A stretch of DNA of 64,000 nucleotides from DATAOG01 sp963840925 (GCA_963840925.1 CAWJAY010000026.1:1-64000), one strand, 5' to 3'. Positions 1 through 8,593 are shown, numbered from the stretch's first letter. Numbers and translations: made by a program. The notes: a model not told the origin generated them from the letters alone.

Positions 1-1088
1 GCCTGCTGGGTTCAGTTGGTGTTGCTCGAGCCCTGGCTGACCCTCGCCCTGGGCCCAGCCGTTCATCCGGTCGCAGAACGCGCGACTGCCGCCGCCGGCG
101 CCGGGATCGCCCACACCCGGGCTTTTTCGTCGGTCTCGATCAACCTGGCAAAAACCTTGAACTCGGAGCCCCGGAACGCGTCGGTGACATCGCCGATCAG
201 GAGCGGGTTGCGCAGATCGGGCTTGTCGGTGCCGAACGCGCGCAGCGCGGCGTGGTAGGGGATGCGCGGGAACGGCAGCGGCGTCACCTCCCAGTCGGTG
301 AGCTCGGCGGACACGCCCCGCATCACCGGCTCGACCGCGGCAAAGACGTCCTCCTGCCCGACGAACGCCATCTCCAGGTCGAGCTGGTAGAACTCGCCCG
401 GGCTGCGGTCGGCGCGCGCGTCCTCGTCGCGAAAGCAGGGCGCGATCTGGAAGTAGCGATCGAAGCCCGAGATCATCAACAGCTGCTTGTACTGCTGCGG
501 CGCCTGGGGCAGCGCGTAGAACTCCCCGGGTGCAGCCGCGAGGGAACCAAAAAATCGCGCGCACCCTCGGGCGAGCTCGCGGTCAGGATCGGGGTCTGGA
601 ACTCGACGAAGCCCTGCGCCTCCATGCGCCGGCGGATGCTCGAGATCACCTTCGAGCGGAGCAGGATATTCTGCTGCATCGGCGCCCGGCGGAGATCGAG
701 GAAGCGATAGCGGAGCCGCGTCTCCTCGGGATAGTCGCGCTCGGCGTTGACCTGGAGCGGCAGGGCTCGGCCGGCGATCGAGGACCAGCGCGTCGGCCAC
801 GACCTCGACCGCGCCGGTCGCAAGCTGCGGGTTGACCGTCTCCTCGCTGCGCGCGACCACAGCGCCCGTGACCGTCAGCACGCTCTCCAGCCGCAACGCC
901 TCGGCATCCCGGAAGAACGGCTGCTCGGGCTGGAACACGATCTGGGTGATGCCGAAATGGTCGCGCAGATCGATGAACAGCAGCTGGCCGTGGTCGCGCT
1001 TGCGGTGCACCCAGCCCGAGAGCCGGACCGTCTGGCCGACATGCTCGGGCCGCAGCTCGCCGCAGATATGGGTGCGATAGGGATGCAT
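1..1088 (-). CDS. aspS: Aspartyl-tRNA synthetase, N-terminal two thirds, frameshifted and cut by window edge
   Basis: Class II synthetase that charges tRNA-Asp (or Asp/Asn in non-discriminating forms). The start at 1088 begins MHPYRTHICGEL and leads into the OB-fold anticodon domain (GWVHRKRDHG, residues about 25-35), then YRFLDLRR, ALPQAPQQYKQLLM and CFRDEDARADR of the catalytic core. At least three indels break the frame: near 775, near 530 (the HPG-EFYALPQ junction lacks one base) and near 95, where the GGG of IPAPGGGS reads GG. After the last shift, MNGWAQGEGQPGL is visible in another frame. The final ten or so codons at the window edge no longer look like AspRS, but this is too short to judge. 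An essential gene with three single-base lesions points to sequence error rather than decay. Confidence 0.9.
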
Positions 1089-1318
1089 GGGGCCTCACGT
1101 TCTGTCGTCGCGCCAAAGGTCACCGACCCCGGATGCCTGTCAAGCTGGTAGGAGGGTGGTCCAGCAGTGCATCGGCGGTTGAAGCGCAGCTCGCTTCTGC
1201 CACGGCCTGATCACCATGCTTATCGGCCAGCGGCCCTCTGCGCCTTCGCCAGCCTTTGCTCGGTGGCGATGAGATGGCTATATGCGTTGCTTGAAAACTC
1301 CCTTGGCAGAGAAGCGTC

Positions 1319-1558
1319 ATGCCCAGAGGCCTGATTGTCGTGAAGGCGGCCTATGATGTCGACGCCGCAGTCTGGTTTGTCGAGTCCAGCGATCTGGAAG
1401 GCGTCAACGCCGAAGCTGCAAGCCTGGAGGAATTGCTTCACAAGCTGCCTGCCGTCATCCTCGATCTGCTCGAGGAGGAAGGTTTCGATGGCGCCGAGGT
1501 GCCGGTCGAGGTCGTCGCGCATGCCAGCACACGCGTGCGCCGGGCCACCGCGGCTTGA
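1319..1558 (+). CDS. DUF1902 (HicB-like) orphan antitoxin-type protein
   Basis: A 79-residue protein with the DUF1902 pattern: a beta-strand start (IVVKAAYDVDAAVW), then ESSDLEGVNAEA and a helix LEELLHKLPAVILDLLEE. The family shares the HicB partial RNase-H-like fold and often serves as the antitoxin next to a HicA-type mRNA interferase. No HicA-like gene lies on either side: upstream is a 230-bp gap before aspS and downstream is AT-rich non-coding DNA. It therefore looks like an orphan. A purine-rich stretch (GGCAGAGAAG) sits just before the ATG. The family call is fairly firm; an antitoxin role is inference. Confidence 0.7.
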   Translation: MPRGLIVVKAAYDVDAAVWFVESSDLEGVNAEAASLEELLHKLPAVILDLLEEEGFDGAEVPVEVVAHASTRVRRATAA

Positions 1559-1678
1559 AGGGTGACGGCAGGGCCGTTCGGAATCACTTAGTGTGACGCG
1601 ACTTCAAGTTTTTCAATCTTCCTTTTTTCCTCCAACTTTTTTCTTTTCAAGTATATTCCCAACCAACTTTCGCCGCCT

Positions 1679-1831
1679 CTAAGGAACCAGCGCCAACAGG
1701 GCAGAGATCGGCGCGGCGAAAAAGAGGATCACAAGCAACATCTCTCTGTGAGTAGGCACGCCCTTGGTAACGAACATATATAACGCGGAACCTACCAAGG
1801 TCAGATTAAGTGCAATCGCAGTCAATTTCAC
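1679..1831 (-). CDS. Small two-helix membrane protein (50 aa)
   Basis: A GTG start at 1831 is preceded by a strong GGAGG Shine-Dalgarno seven bases upstream, which supports a separate gene even though the frame is open further upstream. The 50-residue product has two hydrophobic stretches (residues about 2-19 and 31-48) joined by a short polar loop TKGVPTHRE, so it should span the inner membrane twice. No family recognised. The same frame carries the displaced C-terminus of the damaged gene immediately upstream, so a fused product is an alternative. Confidence 0.45.
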   Translation of the reverse strand: MKLTAIALNLTLVGSALYMFVTKGVPTHREMLLVILFFAAPISALLALVP

Positions 1832-1886
1832 ACCTCTACCTCCGTTACTAGTCTCTGGTCTATTGTTAATGAGACACATATCCTGC

Positions 1887-2379
1887 TCAACAGCGCATCG
1901 AAGAGGAGTACGGACGAACTCGGGAGCTCGCCAGATGGTATTCCACCGCCTTGACCTTGGCGGGCGCTGGCAACCCCTTAAGGTAGCCAATGGCTGCTTG
2001 AACTGAAAACAGCGTATTAACCTGCTCCGCAAAGTTGCTCGAAAGGGCAGTCCATACAACCACACCAAATCCCTGTGCCCGCGCCCAGCTTGCGATCTCT
2101 TTGGCACTCTCCGTCACCACCATTTGATCGCCGGAGGAGACAGTCATGTCCAGCCGACTGATGTAGCGGATTGGACAGCCTTCCCGACGCCGCAGGTCAG
2201 CAACGACATCATCCGGATACTTCCTCTTGCTGAGGCACCAGGCGACTTCGGTTGCGACGCCATGCTCAGCATCGATGACAAGCGTCAGGGCTCCGAGGCG
2301 CGTACGCGATACGCGCGAAACTCGGGACGCTCCTCCAGAGAAGCGATCCCCATCCAAGGATGGCGGTTCGTAGCGGCAT
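1887..2379 (-). pseudogene. Decayed conserved hypothetical protein (GWGSLLW family)
   Basis: An ATG at 2379 with a GAGG ribosome site opens MPLRTAILGWGSLLW, the N-terminus of a widespread uncharacterised family I recall as starting LGWGSLIW. Soon after this the frame is lost. The body resumes in another frame as RTRLGALTLVID, VAWCLSKRK, LRRREGC and GFGVVVWTAL, which fits the same family. The linker between the two parts is shorter than expected, so an internal deletion is likely, not only an indel. A second shift near 1925 sends the C-terminus (EFVRTPLRC) into the frame of the small downstream membrane gene. Function unknown. Confidence 0.5.
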
Positions 2380-2482
2380 CTCGCCTCACTTCAGGACATG
2401 GGCTCGCCAAATTTAGGTCAGCCAGCGCGATAAATCAACCGAGAGTTTATTGCATGAGCGTAGTCTCACGTACCTTGAGAGA

Positions 2483-2511
2483 CTAGTGCACAGGCGCATT
2501 CGGAGGATTCA
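2483..2511. repeat. IS630 left terminal inverted repeat
   Basis: 29 bases, matching the reverse complement of 4933-4961 at about 23 positions. The outer nine and inner nine bases are identical. It includes the transposase stop codon and the flanking TA. Confidence 0.85.
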
Positions 2512-3022
2512 GCTTGGCGAGGATCTGCCCGGGTGTTTTGATCCAGGTGAAGGGCTTGGGGTCGTCGTTGTGCTCGGTCGATGTAGCGGTGGATCGCGGC
2601 CTGCAGGTCGACGATCGAGTGGAAGCTGCCGCGCTTGAGCCGGCGCCGGGTCAGCGCCGAGAAGAAGGTCTCGACCGCGTTCAGCCAGGAGCCCGAGGTT
2701 GGGGTGAAGTGGAAGACGCAGCGCGGATGGCGGGCGAGCCAGCGCAGCACCTTGGGGTGCTTGTGGCTGCCGTAGTTGTCGAGGATCACGTGGATCACCT
2801 TGCCGGCCGGCACCGCGGCCTCGATGGTGTTGAGGAAGCGCAGGAATTCCTGGTGCCGGTGGCGCTGCATGCAACGGCCGAGCACCGTGCCTTCGAGCAC
2901 GTCGAAGGCGGCGAACAGGGTGGTGACGCCGTTGCGCAGGTAGTCGTGGGTCATGGTCCCGGCCTTGCCCGGCTTGAGCGGCAGCCCGGGCTGGGTGCGA
3001 TCCAGCGCCTGGATCTGATGGG

Positions 3023-3035
3023 GTGGATGGCCCCC
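3023..3035. repeat. IS1111-type subterminal inverted repeat, left
   Basis: GTGGATGGCCCCC, the perfect reverse complement of 4347-4359. It lies about five bases inside the left junction. Confidence 0.8.
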
Positions 3036-3094
3036 TCACGGCATCGTCGTGCCAAGGTGGTGGCTGTCGAACAGCACCAAGGGGAGCCATCCAG

Positions 3095-4105
3095 ATGGAG
3101 ATTACCACGATCGGCCTCGACCTGGCCAAGCAGGTCTTCCAGGTCCATGGCGTGGACGAGGCGGGCCATGTCGTCGTGCAGCGCCGCCTCCGGCGTGCTC
3201 AGGTCATCACCTACTTCGCCGCGCTGCCAACCTGCCTGGTCGGCATGGAAGCTTGCGCCACCGCGCACTTCTGGGCGCGCGAGCTGCGCTCGCTGGGACA
3301 TGAGGTGCGCCTGATGCCGCCACAGTACGTCAAGGCTTACGTCAAGCGGGGCAAGAACGACGCGGCCGACGCCGCGGCGATCTGCGAGGCCGTGACGCGG
3401 CCGTCCATGCGCTTCGTGCCGGTCAAGACCGAAGAGCAACAGTCGGCAATGACCATGCACCGGGTCCGCGAGCTGTTGGTCCGGCAGCGAACCCAGCTCA
3501 TCAACGCCGTACGCGGGCACCTGGCCGAGTTCGGTCTCGTTGGAGCCCAGGGACCCTGGAACGTGCCAGGGCTCTTGGCGAGCATGCAGGAGGATCGGCG
3601 CGTGCCGGAGCTGGCGCGTCAAGTCCTCGAGCTCCTCGCGGCTCAGCTCGACGAGGTGGCCCAGCGGATCGCCGAGGTCGACGCCCGGATCATGGCTTGG
3701 CACAAGGCGAACCCTGTCAGCCGGCGGCTCGTCACCATTCCGGGCATCGGCCCGCTGATCGCCACCGCCATCGCCGCCACCGTGCCTGACCGCGACGCCT
3801 TCCGGGGCGGGCGGGAGTTCGCGGCCTGGCTCGGCCTCGTGCCGCGGCAAAGATCCACCGGCGGCAAGCAGAGGTTGGGCCGGATCAGCAGGCTCGGCGA
3901 CAAGTACATCCGGCAGCTGCTGATCGTCGGCGCCCAAACCGTCCTGCTGCGCTCGAAGGCAGCCCGGTCCGATGCGTGGATCCAGGGTCTGCTGGCGAGA
4001 CGACCCCGCCTCGTGGTCGCCGTGGCTCTGGCCAACAAGATGGCGCGCATCGTTTGGGCCGTGATGGCGCACGGGCAGAACTATCGGCAGGCAGTCCCGG
4101 CTTAG
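3095..4105 (+). CDS. IS110-family (IS1111 group) DEDD transposase/recombinase
   Basis: A 336-residue recombinase of normal length, apparently intact. The N-terminal RuvC-like DEDD domain starts TIGLDLAKQVFQVHG (first Asp at about residue 7), followed by GMEACATAHFWAREL and KNDAADAAAICEA with the later acidic residues. The C-terminal Tnp domain has the helix-hairpin segment TIPGIGPLIATAIAA, a serine-bearing region GLVPRQRSTGGKQRLG and LGDKYIRQLLIVGAQ. I start at the ATG at 3095, behind GGGGAG, because it gives the standard IS110 N-terminus; the open frame extends upstream. IS110 enzymes use a DEDD plus serine chemistry directed by a bridge RNA. Confidence 0.93.
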   Translation: MEITTIGLDLAKQVFQVHGVDEAGHVVVQRRLRRAQVITYFAALPTCLVGMEACATAHFWARELRSLGHEVRLMPPQYVKAYVKRGKNDAADAAAICEAVTRPSMRFVPVKTEEQQSAMTMHRVRELLVRQRTQLINAVRGHLAEFGLVGAQGPWNVPGLLASMQEDRRVPELARQVLELLAAQLDEVAQRIAEVDARIMAWHKANPVSRRLVTIPGIGPLIATAIAATVPDRDAFRGGREFAAWLGLVPRQRSTGGKQRLGRISRLGDKYIRQLLIVGAQTVLLRSKAARSDAWIQGLLARRPRLVVAVALANKMARIVWAVMAHGQNYRQAVPA

Positions 4106-4346
4106 GCCGAGCTCGCCGATTATGTGACGCTTGCGAGGGAAGGAAACGTGATGGGGTAGTCGGTTGTGCCGAGGGACCGGGAGCAGCCTGGAGAAGTCGA
4201 GGGACGGAATCCCGAGGATCTGATGAGGCCCTGGTCCGCGGAACCCATCGGGGCCAGCGGTCGTGCGACGGCCGCGTCAACAGGCCGGACACATGACCGC
4301 AAAGCAGCCTGATTATGCCAACACGCTAACTTTTCTCTTGCGAGCC
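4106..4346 (+). ncRNA. Candidate bridge RNA region of the IS1111-type element
   Basis: This 240-base stretch downstream of the recombinase has no supported gene. IS1111-group elements are known to encode their bridge RNA in the right end, and the left end here is too short to hold one. Two segments match the element's own left junction: GGATCTGATG at 4216-4225 equals 3011-3020 (target flank plus first element bases), and TGATGGGGT at 4149-4157 equals 3016-3024 (junction plus element end). AATCCC at 4208-4213 is complementary to the right target flank GGGATT. A GGCCC/GGGCC stem can form at about 4227-4255. The RNA itself, its exact ends and its loop assignments are inference. Confidence 0.5.
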
Positions 4347-4359
4347 GGGGGCCATCCAC
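4347..4359. repeat. IS1111-type subterminal inverted repeat, right
   Basis: GGGGGCCATCCAC, pairing perfectly with 3023-3035. It lies about four bases inside the right junction. Confidence 0.8.
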
Positions 4360-4932
4360 ACATGGGATTTCTCGTCGACCGACAGCACGACGGCATGCTT
4401 GGGCGGGTCGACGTACAGGCCGACGATGTCCTCGAGCTTGGCGGCGAACTCGGGATCGGTCGAGCGCTTGAAGGTCCGGATGCGGTGCGGCTGGAGGTCA
4501 TGGGCCGCCCAGATGCGCTGGACCGAACGCAAGGAGACGCCCGTGTGTCTGGCCATCCCCCGGCCGGTCCAGTGGGTGGCTTCGCCGGGCGGCTCGGAAC
4601 AGGTGAGCGCCACGACCCGGTCCACGGTCGGCGCGCCCAAGGGCGCCTTGCCGGGCTTGCGGGTGGCATCGCGCAGCAGGCCGTCGACCCCCGCCTCGGC
4701 GAACCGTCGCTGCCAGCGCCACACCGCCGGCCGGCCGACCCCGGCGCGCCGGGCGACCTCGGCGACGCTCAGCCGGTCGGCCGAGACCAGGATGATCCGC
4801 GCCCGCGCCACGTGCTTCTGGGCACGGTTACCATCGGCGACGGTCGCCTCCAAACGAGCACGATCCTCAGCCGAGACCAAAGGACAGACGATCTGAGCCA
4901 TGCAATCAGCATCGCACATCCCCCGGCTCTTG

Positions 4933-4961
4933 TGAATCCTCTGATTGCATCAGTGCACTAG
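4933..4961. repeat. IS630 right terminal inverted repeat
   Basis: 29 bases pairing with 2483-2511, flanked by TA at 4959-4960. It lies upstream of the transposase start and so marks the 5' end of the element. Confidence 0.85.
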
Positions 4962-5127
4962 CGGCGATGCGATCGGTGACCTGGAGAGCAATAGCGTTTC
5001 GAAGCTGGGAAACGACGGGTGGGAAGGTCGGGATCAGCCATGCCCAGGTTGCGCCAATTCTCGCTGCCCCTATGTTAGGGCGGCTCGCGGAGCTGGGAAA
5101 TGCTCGGCGGGGCTGCGAAAGGTCCGT

Positions 5128-6309
5128 ATGACCCTGCTGACCACGACCGAGGAAGCTGGGCGGGCTGTGCGCCGTGCTGGCGCGCGAGCCGTTCGTCGCG
5201 ATCGACACCGAGTTCATGCGCGATCGCACCTACTGGCCGAAGCTCTGCCTGATCCAGCTCGCGGGCGAGCAGCGCCACGCCGCGATCGATCCGCTGGCGG
5301 ACGGCATCGACCTCGCGCCCTTGTTCGACCTGATGGCCGATCCCGCGGTGCTCAAGGTGGTCCACGCCGCGCGCCAGGACATCGAGATCTTCCACCACCT
5401 GACCGGCGCGGTGCCGACGCCGGTGTTCGACACCCAGCTCGCCGCGATGGTCTGCGGCTACGGCGAGGAGGTCGGCTACGAGACCCTGGTCGCCCAGCTC
5501 ACCAAGGCGCGCATCGACAAGAGCTCGCGCTTCACCGACTGGTCGAGCCGGCCGCTCAGCCCGCAGCAGCTGAGCTACGCGCTCGACGACGTGATTCATC
5601 TGCGCGTGGTCTATCAGAAGCTCGAGCAGCGGCTCGAGCAGACCGGCCGCAGCGAGCTGGGTCGCGCAGGAGCTCGCCGAGCTGACCAACCCCGCGACCT
5701 ATCGGCAGGAGCCCGAGGAGGCCTGGCGGCGGATCAAGGTGCGCTCGCGCGACCGCGCTTCCTCGCCGATCGTCCAGGCGCTCGCCGCCTGGCGCGAGCG
5801 CACCGCGCAGGCGCGCGACCTGCCGCGCAACCGCGTCCTGCGCGACGACCTGCTGCTCGAGGTCGCGGCCAACCGGCCGACCTCGCAGGACGAGCTCGCC
5901 AAGCTGCGGCGGATCAGCCTCGATCGGCGCAGCGCCGTGGGCGTGGTCGAGGCGATGCAGGCGGCGCTCGCGCTGCCGCAGGCCGCGCTGCCGCGGCTCG
6001 AGCCGCCGCCCAAGCAGCTGCGCGGGCTGGGCCCGATGATCGAGCTGCTGCGCGTGCTGCTCAAGCTGCAGAGCGAGGAGCATCACGTCGCCCAGCGCCT
6101 GGTCGCGACCAGCGCCGATCTGGAGGCGCTCGCCGCCGAGGACGCGCCGGCGGTCGCCGCGCTCAAGGGCTGGCGCTACGAGGTCTTCGGCAAGCGCAGC
6201 GCTGGCGCTCAAGCGCGGCGAGCTCGCGCTCGCGATCCGCCGCGGCCGCCTCGCGCTGGTGCCGATGCGCGACCTCGCCGGAGCCGGCATGAGCGCGCCC
6301 GCCGCGTGA
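5128..6309 (+). CDS. rnd: Ribonuclease D, frameshifted
   Basis: 3'-5' exoribonuclease for tRNA 3' maturation. The exonuclease domain shows all DEDD landmarks: VAIDTEFMRD, VLKVVHAARQDIEIF, VFDTQLAAMVCGYGE and LSYALDDVIHL. A C-terminal HRDC-like helical region follows (LAAWRERTAQARDLPRN). Three shifts break the gene: near 5150 (an extra A in the codons after TTTEE), near 5660 (after QTGRSE) and near 6200 (after RYEVFGK). The corrected C-terminus ends MSAPAA at 6309. The start at 5128 is the ATG opening MTLLTTTEE. The neighbouring epimerase gene overlaps the stop. Confidence 0.88.
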
Positions 6310-7186
6310 CCGCCGGCGGCCGCCGGGAGCGGCCGGATCCTGATCGTCGGCCGCAACAGCTTCCTCGCCCGCCAACTGGCGGGCGCTGCCGGCGCAGCGG
6401 GTGCGCGCCGTCGGCCACGAGGAGATCGATCGGCCGGACCTCTTGGATGGCGTCGCCTGCGTGATCACCTTCGCCCGCCATCCGCTGCTCGGCTCGCGAC
6501 GGCTACGAGCCCGCGACGATGGACGCCGACCTGCGCATGGCGCGGCGGATCGGCGGGCGCGCAGATCGCCTACTGATGCTGAGCTCGCGCAAGGTCTATG
6601 CCCCGGCGGCGGGGCCGCTCGCCGAGAGCGCGCCGGTCGCGCCCGCCGACGGCTACGGCCGCGACAAGCTCGCCGCCGAGCAGCGGCTGCGCGAGCGGCT
6701 CGGCGAGCGCCTGACGGTGCTGCGTCTCGCCAACATCTTCGGCTACGAGCGCGATCGCCGGGCGCCGGACCTTCCTCTCGCTCGGCGCTCGACCGCCTGC
6801 AGACGCGAGGGCCAGCATCCAGCTACGACATGAGCCCGTTCGTCGCGCGCGACTTTCTGCCGGTCGAGGCCTTCGCCCGGCTGATCGCCCGGCTCGCCGC
6901 GGCGCCGCCCGGCGGCATCGTCAACGTCGGCTCCGGCATCGGCCTGCCGACCGGCCGCCTCGCGCTTGGATCATCGAGGGCTACGGCCGTGGCGAGCTGG
7001 TGATCGCATCGCCCGCGCGAGAAGGATGCCTTCGTGCTCGACGTCGAGCCGCCTCGCGAGCCTCTGCGGCCCGCCCTGCAGCTGCGACGAGCTCCGCGGG
7101 GCCTGCCTGGCCTCGGCCGGCGCCTCGCCGCCGAGCCCGAGATCCAGACGGACGGTAGCGAACGACGACCATCCCAAGGAGCGTAG
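6306..7186 (+). CDS. NAD(P)-dependent sugar epimerase/reductase-like protein, heavily frameshifted
   Basis: An extended-SDR (RfbD/GalE-like) protein recovered across several frames. It contains GRILIVGRNSFLARQ (dinucleotide site), VITFARHPLL, SSRKVYAP (Ser of the catalytic set), GYGRDKLAAEQRL (YxxxK as YGRDK), VLRLANIFGYERD and GGIVNVGSGIGLPTG. At least four indels occur, near 6325, 6505, 6775 and 6970. The stop at 7186 belongs to the frame ending PSQGA. The GTG at 6306 overlaps the rnd stop and is my preferred start; ATG at 6289 is the alternative. Likely works in nucleotide-sugar metabolism, substrate unknown. Confidence 0.6.
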
Positions 7187-7304
7187 GTTTCGCTCCGCTC
7201 CGACGGGCGCGTTTTTCCAAGCGGGCGGGAACCGACAACTCCGGCATCCGTTCGGCACAGTCGTGCGCGTTGGCGTCGTAGGCATCGTCGAGCGGAGAGC
7301 CGCC

Positions 7305-7721
7305 ATGGACCAAAATGACGGGAATCACTCGCTCTCCTCGTTATTCACGAACCTCACGCGAGAAGTGTCGAACCTGATCCGTCACGAAGTTGCACTCGCG
7401 CGGGCGGAGGTCTCGGAAAAGGTCAGCCAGGTCGGGATCGGAATCGGTTCGCTCGCGGCCGGCGGCATGCTGATCCTGATCGGCCTGTTCTTCCTGGCCG
7501 AAGCGCTGGTGTTCGGGGTCGCCGCGATCTTGCAGCTCTGGACCTCGGAGGTCGTCGCTGCCTGGCTCGCCCCGCTGCTGGTCGGCGTCGTCATCGTGAT
7601 CGTCGGTTGGCTGCTGCTGGCGAAGGGGCGGAGCAACCTCAAAGCCCGCAACCTCGCGCTCCGGCGCACCGCCAATTCGCTGAGCCGGGACGAGGAGCTG
7701 GTCAAGGAGCACGTCCGATGA
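7305..7721 (+). CDS. Holin-superfamily III / YqjE-like membrane protein
   Basis: 138 residues. The N-terminal amphipathic part (SSLFTNLTREVSNLIRHEVALARAEVSEK) is typical of the actinobacteriophage-holin-III/DUF1469 family. Two transmembrane segments follow, about residues 45-70 (GIGSLAAGGMLILIGLFFLA) and 88-108. These chromosomal proteins are not phage lysis genes; they usually sit with DUF3618 (YqjD/ElaB-related) proteins and are tied to envelope stress. The stop overlaps the next start as ATGA, so the two are translationally coupled. The ATG at 7305 is chosen because it gives the family N-terminus. Confidence 0.8.
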   Translation: MDQNDGNHSLSSLFTNLTREVSNLIRHEVALARAEVSEKVSQVGIGIGSLAAGGMLILIGLFFLAEALVFGVAAILQLWTSEVVAAWLAPLLVGVVIVIVGWLLLAKGRSNLKARNLALRRTANSLSRDEELVKEHVR

Positions 7722-8593
7722 CCGCCGATACCAGAACTCCGGACGAGATCCAGCGCGACGTCGAGCGGACCCGCGCGGAGATCAGCCAGACCCTGGACGA
7801 GATCCAGCGCCAGCTCTCGCCAGGAGAGCTGGTCGACCGGGCGCTGCGCTATTTCGGCGGCCCGCGCCAGTTGGGCCTGAGCGTGGGCGAGCTGATCATC
7901 CGCAATCCCCTCCCCGTCACGCTGATCGGGGTCGGCTTCGCCTGGCTCGCCCTCGCGGGCTCGAGCAATCGACAGGTCGCCCATCATGACCGCAGCTCGG
8001 CCGAGCCGTCCGCCGGCTGGCCGCTGACCGAGACCGAAAGGACCACGCTGATGGCCGTGAGCAGAGAAAACCTGGCCGACTGGCTGCGCGACGCGCGCAC
8101 GATGGAGGATCTGGCGATCGAGACGCTGGAGAAGCAGGCCGGGCGCCTCGACCATTATCCCGAGCTCCAAGCCAGGCTCCGTGAGCATCTGGTCGAGACC
8201 CGCGGGCAGGCGGAGAGGCTGGACCAGTGCATGCAGCGGCTCGGGGCCTCGACCATGGCCACCGGCCCGCGCGCCGAGCCGCTTCCCGGCGGCGAGCAGA
8301 TCGCTGCGCTGCTGAGCGGCGGCCCCGTGATCCAGAGCGGCATCACCGGCTACGCTTTCGAGCATTTCGAGATCGCCACCTATCGCAGCCTGATGGCGGC
8401 GGCCGCCGAGGCGGGCGAGCCCGAGATCGAGCTGGTCTGCCAGGAGAACCTGCGCGAAGAGCAGGCGATGGCGGAGTGGCTTGCGCGCCGGATCCCCGAT
8501 GTGACCCGCCAGTACCTGTACGACGAGGCGGCGCTGCGCACGGGAGCGGAAGCAGCGACGGTCAGCCAGCCAGAGGCCGACGCTTTCAGGTAG
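7718..8593 (+). CDS. DUF3618 protein fused to a ferritin-like DUF892 (YciE/YciF) domain
   Basis: 291 residues. Residues about 5-45 form the DUF3618 helix pair (TPDEIQRDVERTRAEISQTL, QLSPGELVDRALRYF). A membrane segment follows at about 63-86 (PLPVTLIGVGFAWLALAG). The rest, from about 108, resembles the DUF892 ferritin-like four-helix bundle: WLRDARTMEDLAIETLEKQ, LREHLVETRGQAERL, GYAFEHFEIATYRSLM and ENLREEQAMAEWL, each offering acidic residues for a metal pair. The two parts are usually separate proteins. Overlapping ATGA with the holin-family gene indicates one operon, probably for envelope or oxidative stress (inference). A sequencing fusion of two genes cannot be excluded. Confidence 0.75.
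   Translation: MTADTRTPDEIQRDVERTRAEISQTLDEIQRQLSPGELVDRALRYFGGPRQLGLSVGELIIRNPLPVTLIGVGFAWLALAGSSNRQVAHHDRSSAEPSAGWPLTETERTTLMAVSRENLADWLRDARTMEDLAIETLEKQAGRLDHYPELQARLREHLVETRGQAERLDQCMQRLGASTMATGPRAEPLPGGEQIAALLSGGPVIQSGITGYAFEHFEIATYRSLMAAAAEAGEPEIELVCQENLREEQAMAEWLARRIPDVTRQYLYDEAALRTGAEAATVSQPEADAFR

Larger units (their letters stand above)
3018..4363. mobile_element. IS110-family element, IS1111-type, inserted in IS630
   Basis: The limits come from the interrupted IS630 coding sequence (junctions uncertain by a few bases because ATGGG occurs at both ends). It carries one plus-strand transposase, a short left non-coding end of about 75 bases and a long right end of about 240 bases. Near-terminal inverted repeats of 13 bases (3023-3035 and 4347-4359) are perfect complements, a property of the IS1111 subgroup. 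There is no clear target duplication, as expected for this family. The target is the conserved VDEKSQIQ coding region of IS630. Confidence 0.88.
2483..4919 (-). pseudogene. IS630 transposase, split by IS110 insertion
   Basis: The N-terminal part (4919 to about 4364) has a helix-turn-helix (LSVAEVARRAGVGRPAVWRW) and reaches the first catalytic region VVLSVDEKS. The C-terminal part (from about 3017 down) resumes QIQALDRTQPG, then VIHVILDNYGSHKH and HFTPTSGSWLNAVE with the DDE-type acidic residues. Joining the two restores the continuous IS630 motif VDEKSQIQALDR. A further single-base shift near 2570 separates RYID from EHNDDPKPFTWIKTPG, the usual C-terminus, which ends PNAPVH at 2483. The copy cannot make active transposase as it stands. 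Confidence 0.9.
2484..4960. mobile_element. IS630-family insertion sequence, interrupted by an IS110 element
   Basis: The ends are imperfect inverted repeats of 29 bases (2483-2511 and 4933-4961), both beginning CTAGTGCAC and ending GAGGATTCA. They are flanked by TA on each side, the usual target duplication of IS630/Tc1-like elements. The transposase lies on the minus strand and its stop codon falls in the terminal TA. The element is split at 3018-4363 by an IS110-family copy. Without that insert it would be about 1.13 kb, a normal IS630 size. Confidence 0.9.

Noticed and set aside
4962..5127. Possible minus-strand protein fragment next to the IS630 end
   Set aside because: The short frame has no ribosome site or recognised motif, so it is left as non-coding.
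7305..7721. Prophage lysis gene
   Set aside because: Although the family name is holin, no phage genes are near, and the DUF3618 partner marks it as a chromosomal stress protein.
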